Positions 50,670 to 62,428 of a stretch of DNA of 64,000 nt are shown here, piece by piece. Within the stretch, counting starts at the first letter, position 1; each line of letters starts with the position of its first letter. The position numbers and the translations under genes were made by a program. The notes beneath the pieces are model-generated. The model did not search any database and was not told the DNA's origin. It saw nothing but the letters and a program-made list of their open reading frames with translations. Source of the DNA: Moringa oleifera (taxonomy: Eukaryota > Streptophyta > Magnoliopsida > Brassicales > Moringaceae); the NCBI GenBank assembly GCA_021397835.1, contig JAJFZO010000272.1, positions 372,001 through 436,000 of the forward strand, read 5' to 3'.

Positions 50670-53533
50670 GAGTCTTTTTGTTCACCTAGTGCCAATGTTG
50701 GCGTGTGCCAACACCAATAACTCCCACATAATTATAGTTGGGCAATCATTGGGTTTCCTAAAATCAAAGACAAGCATCTTTTTGCCTTAACAACTTCCTA
50801 ACAACCCTCGTTAGGCTTTTCTAACATCAAGAATGACTGCAATTAGGCAATCATTAAGGCAACCCAGCATAGATGTTACGCAGCTTTAGTGACTATCCTT
50901 AGGTCATCGTTGAATTTCATTTGTGCTAGCACTAGTATCTACATGGATCAACGACTGCCCAACAACAGTCATTGGGCTCTACTAATGCAAGCAACTATCA
51001 TTAGGTCGTCGCTAGGTTGCCCTGGTGCTAGTACTAGCACCTATTGATGCTAATAACTACTTGCAACAATGGTTGGGTAGTCCATGGGTTCCTTTTATGC
51101 AGGTGTCACCATCTACTAGCACTAATTACTATCATGCAATAATAACTCGACAGTTGCTGGGTTTTTTTAAAGCTGGCAAGAGTGTCTGCCAACACCATTG
51201 ACGTCTCTACATAAGCTTTTGGGCACTCTTAATGCCCACTACTACTACTATGTCATCATTCGACTCCTTCTCTTGTTGCTTCATGCCTACCGGTGATAGC
51301 AATTGCAACTAGGCTAACGCTAGCAAAACCTAATGGTGATGTCTGCTAAGGCCTGTAACTATCGCTAGGTCACTGTTGCATTGCTCTAGTACTGACGCTG
51401 TGATCTACTAACGTCTACGATTGCTTGACAACAATTATTGGGCTGCCCTAAATCCAGTGACTATTAAATGGTCGTTGCTAGGCTCGTCTGGTGTCGACAC
51501 TAGCGTTTCTTATTGCTTTCTTTTGCTAACACTTATAACTACCTACAACAAAAGCTCGACATTTATTAGGCTCTTTTAGTGCCTGCCCTTACGTTTACCT
51601 ATGCCACTAACTGCCCAACTATAGTCATTTGGCTCTCACAACACTAGCAACGGTCATGAGGTGATCATTGGGCTTTCCTAGTGCTAGTACTAGTATTTAC
51701 AGACACCAGCGATTCCCTCATAAGAATGAGAAGGCTGTCCCTAAGTTCCCCTCAAGTGTTGGTGCCGATGTTTAGCAACATTAGTAAGTACCCTGTAGTA
51801 GTAGCAAGGTAGCCGTTGGGTCCCCTCAAAGTTGGCACGTGGGTCTACTAGCACAAGCGACTTCTTCATAATAGTCATCAGGCTCTCCAAATGCCAACCA
51901 CTACTAACACCAGCAATGACTGCCATTAAGCTATCGTTGGGGTAACCTAGAGTAGATGTTTGGCAGCTTTGGTGATAATTTTTGGGTATTTACTAAGTTT
52001 CGTTTGTACTAGTGTTGGTATCTACGAGCATCAACTACTACCCAATAGTAGTCATTAGGCTCTACCAATGCGAGCGACTATCATTAGGTTGTCACTAACT
52101 TATCTCGTTGCTAGTACTAGCGTCTATCGATGCTAACAACTACCAGGCAATAATGGTTGGGCAGTCCTTGGGTTCCTCTTATGCTGGTGTCATCATTTGC
52201 TAGCATTAATAACTACCCCGCAACAATAACTCAGCAGTCACTAGGTTCCCTCAAATTTGACGTGAGTGTCTGCTAGCACTAGCGACATCCCAGCATAAGT
52301 TTTTGGATTCTCCCAGTGCCCAATACTACTGTCATGTCGTCGTTCAACTCCTTCTGCGATGGGCCTCATGACTACATGTGCGAGCAACTGCCACTAGGCT
52401 AACGTTAGGAAAATGAAACGCTGATGTCTCCTAAGGCGCGCCATTATCGCTAGGTCATTGTTGAGTTTCCCTAGTACTGATGCAGCAATCTACTGGCGAC
52501 TACGATTGCCCGAAAACAGCTATTAGGCTGTCTTAAATCCACTCACTATCAAAGGGTTGTCGCTGGGCTCCCCTGGTACCAGCACTAGCATTTTCCAATG
52601 CCGTCTTCTACCAACACCTATGACTACCCCGTAACAAAAATTAGATAGTCATTAGGCTCTTTTAATGCTTGCCTTCATGTCTACCTATGCTGATATCTGC
52701 CGAGCTATAGTCGTTGGTCTCTCCCAACACCAGCGACGGTCATGGGGTGATTGTCCGGCTTCCCTGGTGCTTGTAGTAGCATACACAAACACCAACGACT
52801 ACCTCGCAGAAATGACACGATTATGTCTAGGTTCCCATAGTATTAATCCTAGTGTCTGCCAACACCAGTAACTACCCCGTAGTAGTAGCAAGGCAATCGT
52901 TCGGTCCCCTCAAAATTGGCATGAGGGTCTACCTGCACAAGCGACTTCTTCACAACAGTCATTGGGCTTTACCAATGACAACCACTACTATTAGGGTGTT
53001 GTTATTCTCCTTTAGTGCCTCCCCTCGCGTCTATGTATGCCAGCGACAACTGTTAGAACATCGTTAGGGGAACCCAGCGTAGATCTCTACAGATACCACC
53101 AGCTATTGCTTGGTCATTGCATGGCTACCACAGTGCTCGTGCTTGCCACTACCAGTGTCAATGACTACCCTGACATCAGTCGTTGGGCTCTTCCAACACC
53201 TTCAACTGTCAAGTAGTCATCAATCATGTTGCTCGGTGCTCGCACTGGCGCCTATCAACATGAGAAACTACATGCTGAAATAGGTGAGAAGTCTCTTAGT
53301 TCGCCTCGTGGTGACATCGGTGTCTGCAAACACCAACAATTGCCCCGCAGTAGTAGCTGAGTAGTTTTTGGTTCCCCCAAAATTAGAGCGAGCCTTGCGA
53401 GCACTAACAACTTTCCCGTAGTAGTTGTTTAGCTTTCCCAATACCAGCAACATTCAATCAATCGTTGTTAGTCTCCCTTAATATTGGCATAGGCGCCTAT
53501 CGACACCTGCAACTGCCTGTAATAATAGTAGGG
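50670..53533. repeat. HOR copies 29a/29b fused (2,864 bp; M2/R boundary)
   Basis: The M2-type unit stops near 51905 within CCAACCACTACTA and continues as ACACCAGCAATGACTGCC of block 1. All markers left of the join are M2 (CCCCTCAAGTGTTGG near 51750, CACAAGCGACTTC near 51850). Those right of it are R (GGCCTCATGACTACATGTGC near 52364, TTCGGTCCCCTCAAAATTGG near 52900). Confidence 0.88.
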
Positions 53534-55304
53534 AAGTCTTCTGATTCACCTAGTGCTAGCGTCCGTGTGTGCCAACACTAATAACTACTCCACAATAGTA
53601 ATTGGGCAATCATTAGGTTCCCTTAAAATAAGAGCGAACATCTACCTACCCCAATGAATTCCTAATAACCGTCACTAGGCCTTCCTAACAGCAACAACAA
53701 CTGCCATTGGGCAATCATTGGGGTAACCTAGCGTAGATGTTTGGTAGGTTTAGTGACAATTGTTGGGTCTTTGCTAAGTTTAGTTTACGCTAGCACTGGC
53801 ATCTACGAGCATCAACTACTGCCTAACAATAGTCATTAAGCTCCACCAATGCGAGCAACTATTATTGGGTCGTCGCTAGGTTCTCCTGTGATAGTACTAA
53901 CATCTATTGACACTAACTACTACCCCGCAATAATGGTTAGGCAGTCCTTTGGTTCCTTTTTTGCTGGTGTCATCATTTTTCAGCACTAATAACTACCTCG
54001 TAGCAATAACTCAGCAGTCGTTGGGTTCTTTTAAAGTTGGCACGAGTGTCTGCCAGCACTAATGATGTCTTTGCATAAGTTTTTGGGTTCTCACTATGCC
54101 CACTACTACGGTTATGTGGTCGCTCGAGTACTTCTGTGGTTGGCCTCATGTTTACATGTGCCAGTAACTACTATTAGGCTAATGCTAGGAAAACCAAAAA
54201 GTTGATGTCTCATAAGGTGCATTATTATCGCTAGGTCATTACTAAGTTGCTCTAGTACTAACACTGCGATCTACTAGCGCCTGTGATTGCTTGACAATAG
54301 TTGTTGGGCTGTCCTAAATCCACTCATCATCGAAGGGTTGTCCCTGGTGCTAGCACTAGCGTTTCCTAATGCCATCTTCTACCAATACCTATAACTATTC
54401 CATAACAATAGTGAAACAGTCATTGGCCTCTTTTAATGCCTACCCTCTTGTCTACTTACGCCGATGACTTGTAAGCTACAGTCGTTGGGCTCTCCCAACA
54501 CCGGCGACAGTCATAGGGTGATCGTTGGGCTTCCATAGTGCTAGTAGTAGCGTATACAAATACTAGCAACCTCCTTGTAGAAAGGACATGGCTGTCCCTA
54601 GGTTCCTCTAGTGTCGACGCTAATGTCTGCCAACACTAGTAACTACCTCATAGTAGTAGCAAGGAAACTATTTAGTCCCCTTAAAAATGGTACGAGGGTC
54701 TTCTAGCACCAACGACTTCTTCAAAACTGTCGTTGGGCTCTCCCAATGCTAACCACTACTATTAAGGCGTCGTTATGCTACTTTAGTGCCTACCTTCTCG
54801 TCTACCTATGCCAGCGACAACCACTAGGCCATCGTTAGGGGAACCCATGGTAGATCTCTACCGACACTAGCAGATATTGCTCGATCATTGCATGGCGCCC
54901 CTAGTGTTGGCATTGGCCTCTACCATTGTCGACGACTACCCCGACATTAGTCGTTGGTCTCTTCGAAGTCCAGTAACTGCCATGCAGTCATGAATCATGT
55001 CCTTCGGTGCTAACACTGGCGTCTATCGACATCAGAAATTGTGTGTTGGAATAGTTGAGAAGTCTCTTAGTTCACCTCGTGCTGACATCGATGTTTGCTA
55101 ACACCAACAACGGCCCACTAAGGGTAACGGAGTAGTCTTTGGCTCAACCAAAGCTGGAGCGAGCAACTGTCAGCACCAATAACTTTCTCGCAGTAGTTGT
55201 TGGGCTTTCCCAATACCAGCAACAACCAATCGGTCATCATTAATCTCCCATGATGCTGGCATAAGCGTCTAACGATAGCAGCAATTGCGTGCTGCAATAG
55301 CAAG
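53534..55304. repeat. HOR copy 30 (1,771 bp, R)
   Basis: Full-length R unit: ATCAATCATG-like variant of the usual GTCATCGCTAGTG, AGCGTATACAAAT in place of AGCGTTTATAGAC, and GGCCTCATGTTTACATGTGC. Confidence 0.91.
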
Positions 55305-57082
55305 AAGTCTTTTAGTTCACGTAGTGTTGGTGTCATCATGTGCTAACACCAATAACTACCCCAAAACAGTAGTTGGGCAATTGTTGGGTTCCCTGAAAAC
55401 AATTGCAAGCATTTACCTACCCCAATGACTTCCTAACAGCCATCGTTAGGCCCTCCTAACACCAGCAATGACTGCCATTGGGCAATCGTTGGGATAACCC
55501 AGCGTAGATGTTTGGCAGCTTTAGTGACAATTGTGGGGTTTTCGTTGAGTTTTGTTTGTGCTAGCACTTGCATCTACGAGCATCAACGACTGCCCAAGAG
55601 TAGTCATTAGGCTCTACCAATGCAAGAGACTATCATTGGGTGGTCGCTAAGTTGTCCCGATGCTAGTACTAGCATCTATTAATGCTGACAACTACCCCGC
55701 AATAATGGTTGAGCAGTCCTTAGGTTGCTCTTATGCTGGTGTCATTATTTGCCAGCACTAATAACTACCCCCCCATTAACAACTCGGTAGTAACTGGGTT
55801 CCTTCAAAGATGGTGCGAGTGTCTCTCAGCACCAGTGAGGTCCGTGCATAAGCTTTTGGGTTCTCCTAGTGCCACTACTACTGTCACGTCATCACTCAAC
55901 TCCTTTTGTGATTGGCCTCATACCTACATGTGCAAACAACTGCCACTAGGCTCACGTTAGGAAAACTAAATGCCGATGTCTCCTAAGGTGCGCTACTGTC
56001 ACTAAGTCATTCCTGAGTTGCTCTAGTATTGACATTGCGATCTACTAGCGCTTGCAATTGCTCGAGAACAGTTGTTGGGTTGTCCTATAACCACTCACTA
56101 TCAAAGGGTTGTCGCTGGGCTCTCTCAGTGCCGACACTAGCGTTTCCCAATGCAGTCTTCTACCAATACCTATAACTACCTCGCAACAAAAGTAGGACAA
56201 TCATTGGGCTCTTTTACTGCTTGCCCTCATGTCTACCTACACTGATGACTACTGAGCTATAGTCGTTGGGCTCTCCTAATACTAGGGACAATCATAGGGT
56301 GATCGTTGGGCTTCCTTGACGCTGTACTAGCGCATACAAACACCAATAATCACGTCGTAAAAATGACACAACTATCCCTAAGTTCCCCTAGTGTTGACGC
56401 TAGTGTTTGCCAACACTAGTGATTACGTCGCAGTAGTAGCAAGGCAACCGTTCGGTCCCGTCAAAATTGGCACGAGGGTCTGCAAGCACGAGCGACTTCT
56501 TCACAATAGTCATTGGGCTCTCCCAATGCCAACTACTACTATTAGCACGTCGTTATGCTCCTTTAGTGCTTCCCTTCGCGCCTACCTATGCCAGCAACAA
56601 CCGTTAGGCCTTCGTTGGGGAACCCAGCACAGATCTCTACCGACACCAGCAGCTATCACTCAGTCATTGCATGGCTGCCCCAATACTGGGGTTGGCCTCT
56701 ACTAATGTTAACAGCTACTCCGACATCAGTCATTAGGCTCTTCCAACACCAGTAACTATCATGTAGTCATCAATCGTGCCCTTCAATGCCAGCAGTGGTG
56801 TCTGTTGACTTGAGAAATTGCATACTGAAATAGCTAAGAAGTCTATTGGTTCACCTTGTGTTGACATCGGTGTCCACCTATACAAACAATTGCCCTGTAG
56901 TTGAAGCTGAGTAGTCATTGGTTCCCCAAAAGCTGGAGTTAGCATCTACCAGCACAAACCATTTTCTTGCAATGGTTGTTAGGCTTTCCCAACACCAGTA
57001 ACAATCAATCGATCATCGTTAGTCTCCCCTAATGTTGGCAAAGCGTCTATCGACAATAGCAATTGCGTGCAGTAATAGTAAG
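55305..57082. repeat. HOR copy 31 (1,778 bp, R)
   Basis: Full-length R unit; TTCGGTCCCGTCAAAATTGG near 56448. Its variants are close to those of copy 34 (CCGTCAAAATTGG and TCTCGTCAAAATTGG, GATGACTACTGAGC), which suggests alternation or multi-unit amplification within R. Confidence 0.91.
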
Positions 57083-58864
57083 AAGTCTTTTGGTCTACCT
57101 AGTGCTAGTGTCAGCATGTGCCAACACCAATAACTACCCCACAATACTAGATGGGCAATCATTGGGTTCCCGTAAAACAATTACGAGCATCTACCTACCT
57201 TAACGACTTCCTAACACCCGTCATTAGGCCCTCTTAACACCAACAATGATTGCTATTAGGCAATCATTAGTGTAACCCAGTGGAGATCTTTGGCAGCTTT
57301 AGTGACAATTATGGGGTCTCCGCTGAGTTTCGTTTGTGCTAGTACTGGTATCTACAAGGATCAATGGCTGCCCAAGAGTAGTCATTAGGCTCTACCAATG
57401 AGAGAAACTATCATTGGGTGGTCGTTAAGTTGTCTCAGTGCAAGTATTAGCATCTACCGATGCTCACAACTACCCCGCAATAATGGTTAGGCAGTCCTTG
57501 GGTTGCTCTTACGCTGGTGCCATCATTTGCCAACACTAATAACTGCCCCGCAGTAATAACCTGGCAGTAAGTAGATTCCTTCAAAGTTAGCGCGTGTGTC
57601 TGCCAGCCCCAGCGATGTCCCTGCATAAGCTTTTGGGCTCTCTTAGTGCCCCCTACTACTATCACATCGTCGATCGACTCCGTCTTTGATTGGCCGCAAG
57701 TCTACGTGGGCCAACAACTGCCATTAGCTAACGATAGGAAAACGAAACACTGATGTCTGCTAAGGTACACTACTGTCGCTAGGTCATTGCTGAGTTGATC
57801 TAGCACTGACGCAGTGATCTACTAGCATCTACAATTGCCCGACAACAGTTGTTGGGCTGTCCTAAATCCATTCAGTTTTGAAGTGTTGTCACTAGGCTCC
57901 TCTAGTGCTAGCACTAGCATTTTCTAATGCCATCTTCTACCAATACCTATAATTACTCCAGTTCAACAAAAGTTTGACTGTCATTGAGCTCTTTTAATGC
58001 TTACCCTCGTGTCTACCTATGCCAATGACTACCGAGCTATAGTCATTGGGCTTTCCTAACACTAACAATGATCATGGGGTGATCGTTGGGCTTCCTTGGT
58101 ACTAGTACTAGCATATAGAGACATCAACAACCACCTCGCAGAAATGAAAGCATTGTCCCTAGGTTCCTTCAGTGTCGATGCTAGTGTTTGCCAACACCAG
58201 TAACTACCCCATAGTAGTAGCAAGGTAACTCTTTGGTCCCCTCAAAATTGGCATGAGGGTTTGCTAGCACCAGCGACATCTTCACAACAGTCATTAGGCT
58301 GTAACAATGCCAACCATTACTATTAGGGCATCGTTATGCTCATTTAGAGCCTGCCTTCGAGTCTACCTATGCTAGCAACATCCGTTAAACCATCACTGGG
58401 AAATCCTAGCGCAGATCTCTACCGACACCAACAGCTATCGCTCGGTTATTGCATGGCTTCCCTACCATTAGCGCTTGCCTCTGCCAGTGTCAACAACTAT
58501 CCTGACATCAGTCGTTGGGCTTTTTCAACACCAGTAACTGTCATGCAGTTATCAATTATGTCCTTCGATGCTGGCATTGGCTTCTATTGACAAGAGAAAT
58601 TGCATGCTAAAATAGTTGAGAAGTCTCTTGGTTTACCTCGCGCAAACATTAGTGTCTGCAATCACTAACAACTGCCCATAGTTGTAGCTGAGTTGTCGTT
58701 GGTTCCTCCAATGCTGGAGAGAGCATCTGCTGACGCCAACGACTTTCCCGCAGTAGTTGTTGGGCTTTCCTAATACCAGCAACACCCAATCGATCAACGT
58801 TAGTCTCCCCCGGTGCTGGCACAAATGTCTATCGATACCAGCAATTGCATGCAGTAATAGCAGG
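57083..58864. repeat. HOR copy 32 (1,782 bp, R)
   Basis: Full-length R unit used as an independent check of block sizes. AATCAATCGATCATCG occurs near 57003, just before its start. Confidence 0.91.
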
Positions 58865-60647
58865 AAGTCTTTTGGTTCGCTTAGTTCTGGTGTTAGCGTG
58901 TGCCAACACGAATGACTACCCCACAGTAGTGGTTGGGCAATCATTGGGTTCCCTTAAAATAATCGCGAACATCTACCTACCCTAACGACTTCCAAACAAC
59001 CGTCGTTAAGCCCTCCTAATACCAACAATGACTGCCATTGGGCAATTATTGGGGTAACCCAACGTGGATATTTGGCAGCTTTAGTGACAATTGTGGGATC
59101 TTCACTGAGTTTCCTTTGTGCTAGCATTGGCATCTACGAGCATCAACGGCTGCCCAACAATAGTCATAAGGCTCTACTATTGCGATCGACTATTATTGGA
59201 TGGTCACTAAGTTGACCCAGTGCTAGTATTAGCATTTATCGATGCTGATAACTGCCTTACAATAATGGTAAGGAAGTCCTTAGGTTGCTCTTATGCGGGT
59301 TTCATCATTTGTAAGCACTAATAATTACCCCACCATAATAACTCAATAGTCACTGGGTTCCTTCAAAGATGGTGTGAGTGTTTGCCAGCACCGACAATGA
59401 CCATGCATAAGTTTTTGGGTTCTCCCAGTGTCCACTACTACTATTACATCGTTGCTCGACTCCTTCTGTGATTGGTCTTATGTCTACGTGTGACAATAAC
59501 TGCCACCACTAGGCTAACACTAAGAAAACCAAACACTGGTGTCCCGTAAGGTGTGCAACTATAGGTGGGTCATTGTTGAATTGCTTCAGTACTGACACTG
59601 CGATCTACTAGTGCTTGCGATTGCCCGAAAAATGTTGTTAGGCTATCCTAAATCCACTCACTATCAAAGAGTTATCACTCGACACCCTCGATTTCGACAC
59701 TAGCGTCTCTTAATGCCATCTTCTTCTAATACCTATAGCTACCAAGCAACAAAAGTGGAACAATCATTGGGCTCCTTTAATGCCCACCCTAGTGTTTATC
59801 TACGCCAATGACAGCTCAGCTATAGTCGTTGGGCTCTCTCAACACCAACGACGGTCATGGGGTGACCATTAAGCCTCTGTAATCCTAGTACTAGCGTATA
59901 CAAACACTAGCAACCGCCTCATAGAAATGACACGGCTGTCCCTAGGTTCCCTTAGTGTTGACGCTAGTGTTTGCTAACACCAGTAACTACCCCGCAGTAG
60001 TAGCAAGGCAACCGTTCAGTCCCCTCAAAAATGGCACGAGGGTCTGCTACAACAAGCGACTTCTTCAAAACAGTCATTCGGCTCTCCCAATGCCAACCAC
60101 TACTATTAGGGTATTGTTATGCTCCTTTAGCGCTTGCCTTCATGTCTACCTATGCCAGCGACAACTGTTAGGCCATCATTGGGGGAACCCAATGCAGATC
60201 TCTACCGACACCAGCAACTATTGCTCACTCATTGCATGGGTCCCCTAGTGTTAGCACTGGCCTCTACTAGTGTTGGCAATTACCTCGACATTAGTTGTTA
60301 GGCTCTTTCAACACCAGTAACTGTCATACAGCCCTTAATCGTGTCCTTCGATGCTGGCACTAGCATCTATCGACATGAGAAATTCCATGCTCAAATAGTT
60401 GAGAAGTCTCTTGGTTCACCTTGCGTTGACATCGGTGTGTGCCATCACCAATAACTGCCCATAATTATAACTGAGTAGTCGTTGGTTCCCCTAAAGTTGG
60501 AGTGAGCATCTACCGACGCCAACAACTTTTCTGCAGTAGTTGTTGGGCTTTTCCAATACCAGCAACAGCCAATCGGTCATCGTTAGTATCCTCCGATGCT
60601 AGCACAAACATTTATCGACACTAGCAACTGCCCACAACAATAACAGA
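58865..60647. repeat. HOR copy 33 (1,783 bp, R)
   Basis: Full-length R unit; GCGTATACAAACACTAGC near 59893 and TTCAGTCCCCTCAAAAATGG near 60013. Confidence 0.91.
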
Positions 60648-62428
60648 ATGTCTTTTGGTTCACCTAGTACTGGTGTCAGTGTGTGCCAATACCAATAACT
60701 ACCGCATAATAATAGTTGGACAATCGTTGGGTTCCCTTAAAATAATTGCGAGCATCTACTTACCCCAGCAACTTCACAACAGCCGTCGATAGGCCCTCCT
60801 AACACTAACAATGACTGCTATTGGGCATTCATTGGGGTAACCCTGCATAGATGTTTGGCAACTTTAGTGACAATTGTGGGATCTTTTTTGAGTTTCGTTT
60901 ATGCTAGCACTTGCACCTACGAGCATAAACAACTACCCAACAGTAGTCATTAGGCTCTAGCAATGCGAGTGACTATCATTGGGTGGTCGTTAAGTTGTCC
61001 CAGAGCTAATACTAGCATCTATCGATTCTAACAACTACCCTACAATAATGGTTGGGCAACCGTTAGGTTGCATTTATGCTGGTGTCATCATTTTCCAGCA
61101 CTAATAAGTACCCTGCAATAATAACTCGGCAGTCACTGGGTTCCTTCAAAGTTGGCGCGAGTGTCTCCAAGCACCAACGATGTCCGTGCATAAGTTTCTG
61201 AGTTCTTCTAGTGCCCACTACTACTGTTGCATCAGTTGCTTAACTCATTCTCTGATTGGCCTCATGTCTATGGGTGCCAATAATTGCCACTAAGCTCACA
61301 CTAGGAAAACTAAATGCTGATGTCTTCTAAGGGGCGCTACTGTCTCAAGGTCATAGCTGAGTTGCTCTAGTACTGACATGTGCTCTACTAGCACTTGCGG
61401 TTGCCCGAGAATAGTTGTTGAGCCATCCTATATCCACTCACTATCGAAGGGTTGTCGCTGGGCTCCACCAGTGCCGGCACTAGCATTTCCCAATGCAGTC
61501 TTTTACCAATACTTGTAACTACCATGCAACAAAAGTGGGACAATCATTGGGCTCTTTTACTGCTTGCCCTCGTGTCTACCTACGCCAATGACTACTGAGC
61601 TATAGTCGTTGGGCTCTCCCAATACCAGCGACGGTCATGGGGTGATTGTTGAGCTTCCTTGGTGGTAGTACTAGCATATACAAACACTGGCAACCACGTC
61701 GCAAAAATGACATAGCTATCCCTAGGTTCCCCTAGTGTCGACACTACTGTATGCCAACACTAGTAACTACCTCGCAGTAGTAGCAAGGCAACCATTCGGT
61801 CTCGTCAAAATTGGCATGAGGGTCTGCTAGCATGAGCGACTTCTTCACGATAGTCATTGGGCTCTCCCAATGCCAACTACTACTATTAGTGCGTCATTAT
61901 GCTCCTTTAGTGCTTGCCTTTGCGTTTACCTATGCCAGTGACAACCGTTAAGCCTTCATTGGGGAACCCAGCATAGATCTTTATCGACAGCAACAGCTAT
62001 CGCTTGGTCATTGCATGGCTACCCCAGTACTGGTGCTAACCTCTACTAGTGCCGACAACTACCCCGATATTAGTCATTTGACTCTTCCAACACCAGTAAC
62101 TAGCATGCAGTCATCAATCATGCCCTTCGGTGTTGACAACGGTGTCTATTATCATGAGAAATTACATGTTTGAATAGTTGAGAAGTCTCTTGGTTCACCT
62201 CGTGTTGACATCAGTGTTTGCTAACACCAACAACTGCCCTATAGTTGAAGCTGAGTAGTCGTTGGTTCTCCCAAAGCTGAAACGAGCATCTGCAAGTACC
62301 AATAACTTTCCCGTAGTAGTTGTTGAGCTTTCCCAATACAAGTAATAGTCAATCGGTCATTGTTAGTTTCCCCCGATGCTAGCACAAGCGTCTATTGACA
62401 CCAACAACTGCCCGTGGTAATAGCAGGG
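60648..62428. repeat. HOR copy 34 (1,781 bp, R)
   Basis: Full-length R unit; TTCGGTCTCGTCAAAATTGG near 61795 links it to copy 31. Confidence 0.91.

Noticed and set aside
36911..51770. CCCCTCTAGTG insertion as a strictly M2-specific marker
   Set aside because: A similar CCCTTCTAATG occurs once near 11150 in copy 6, and some M2 copies have altered forms, so I use it only together with other markers.
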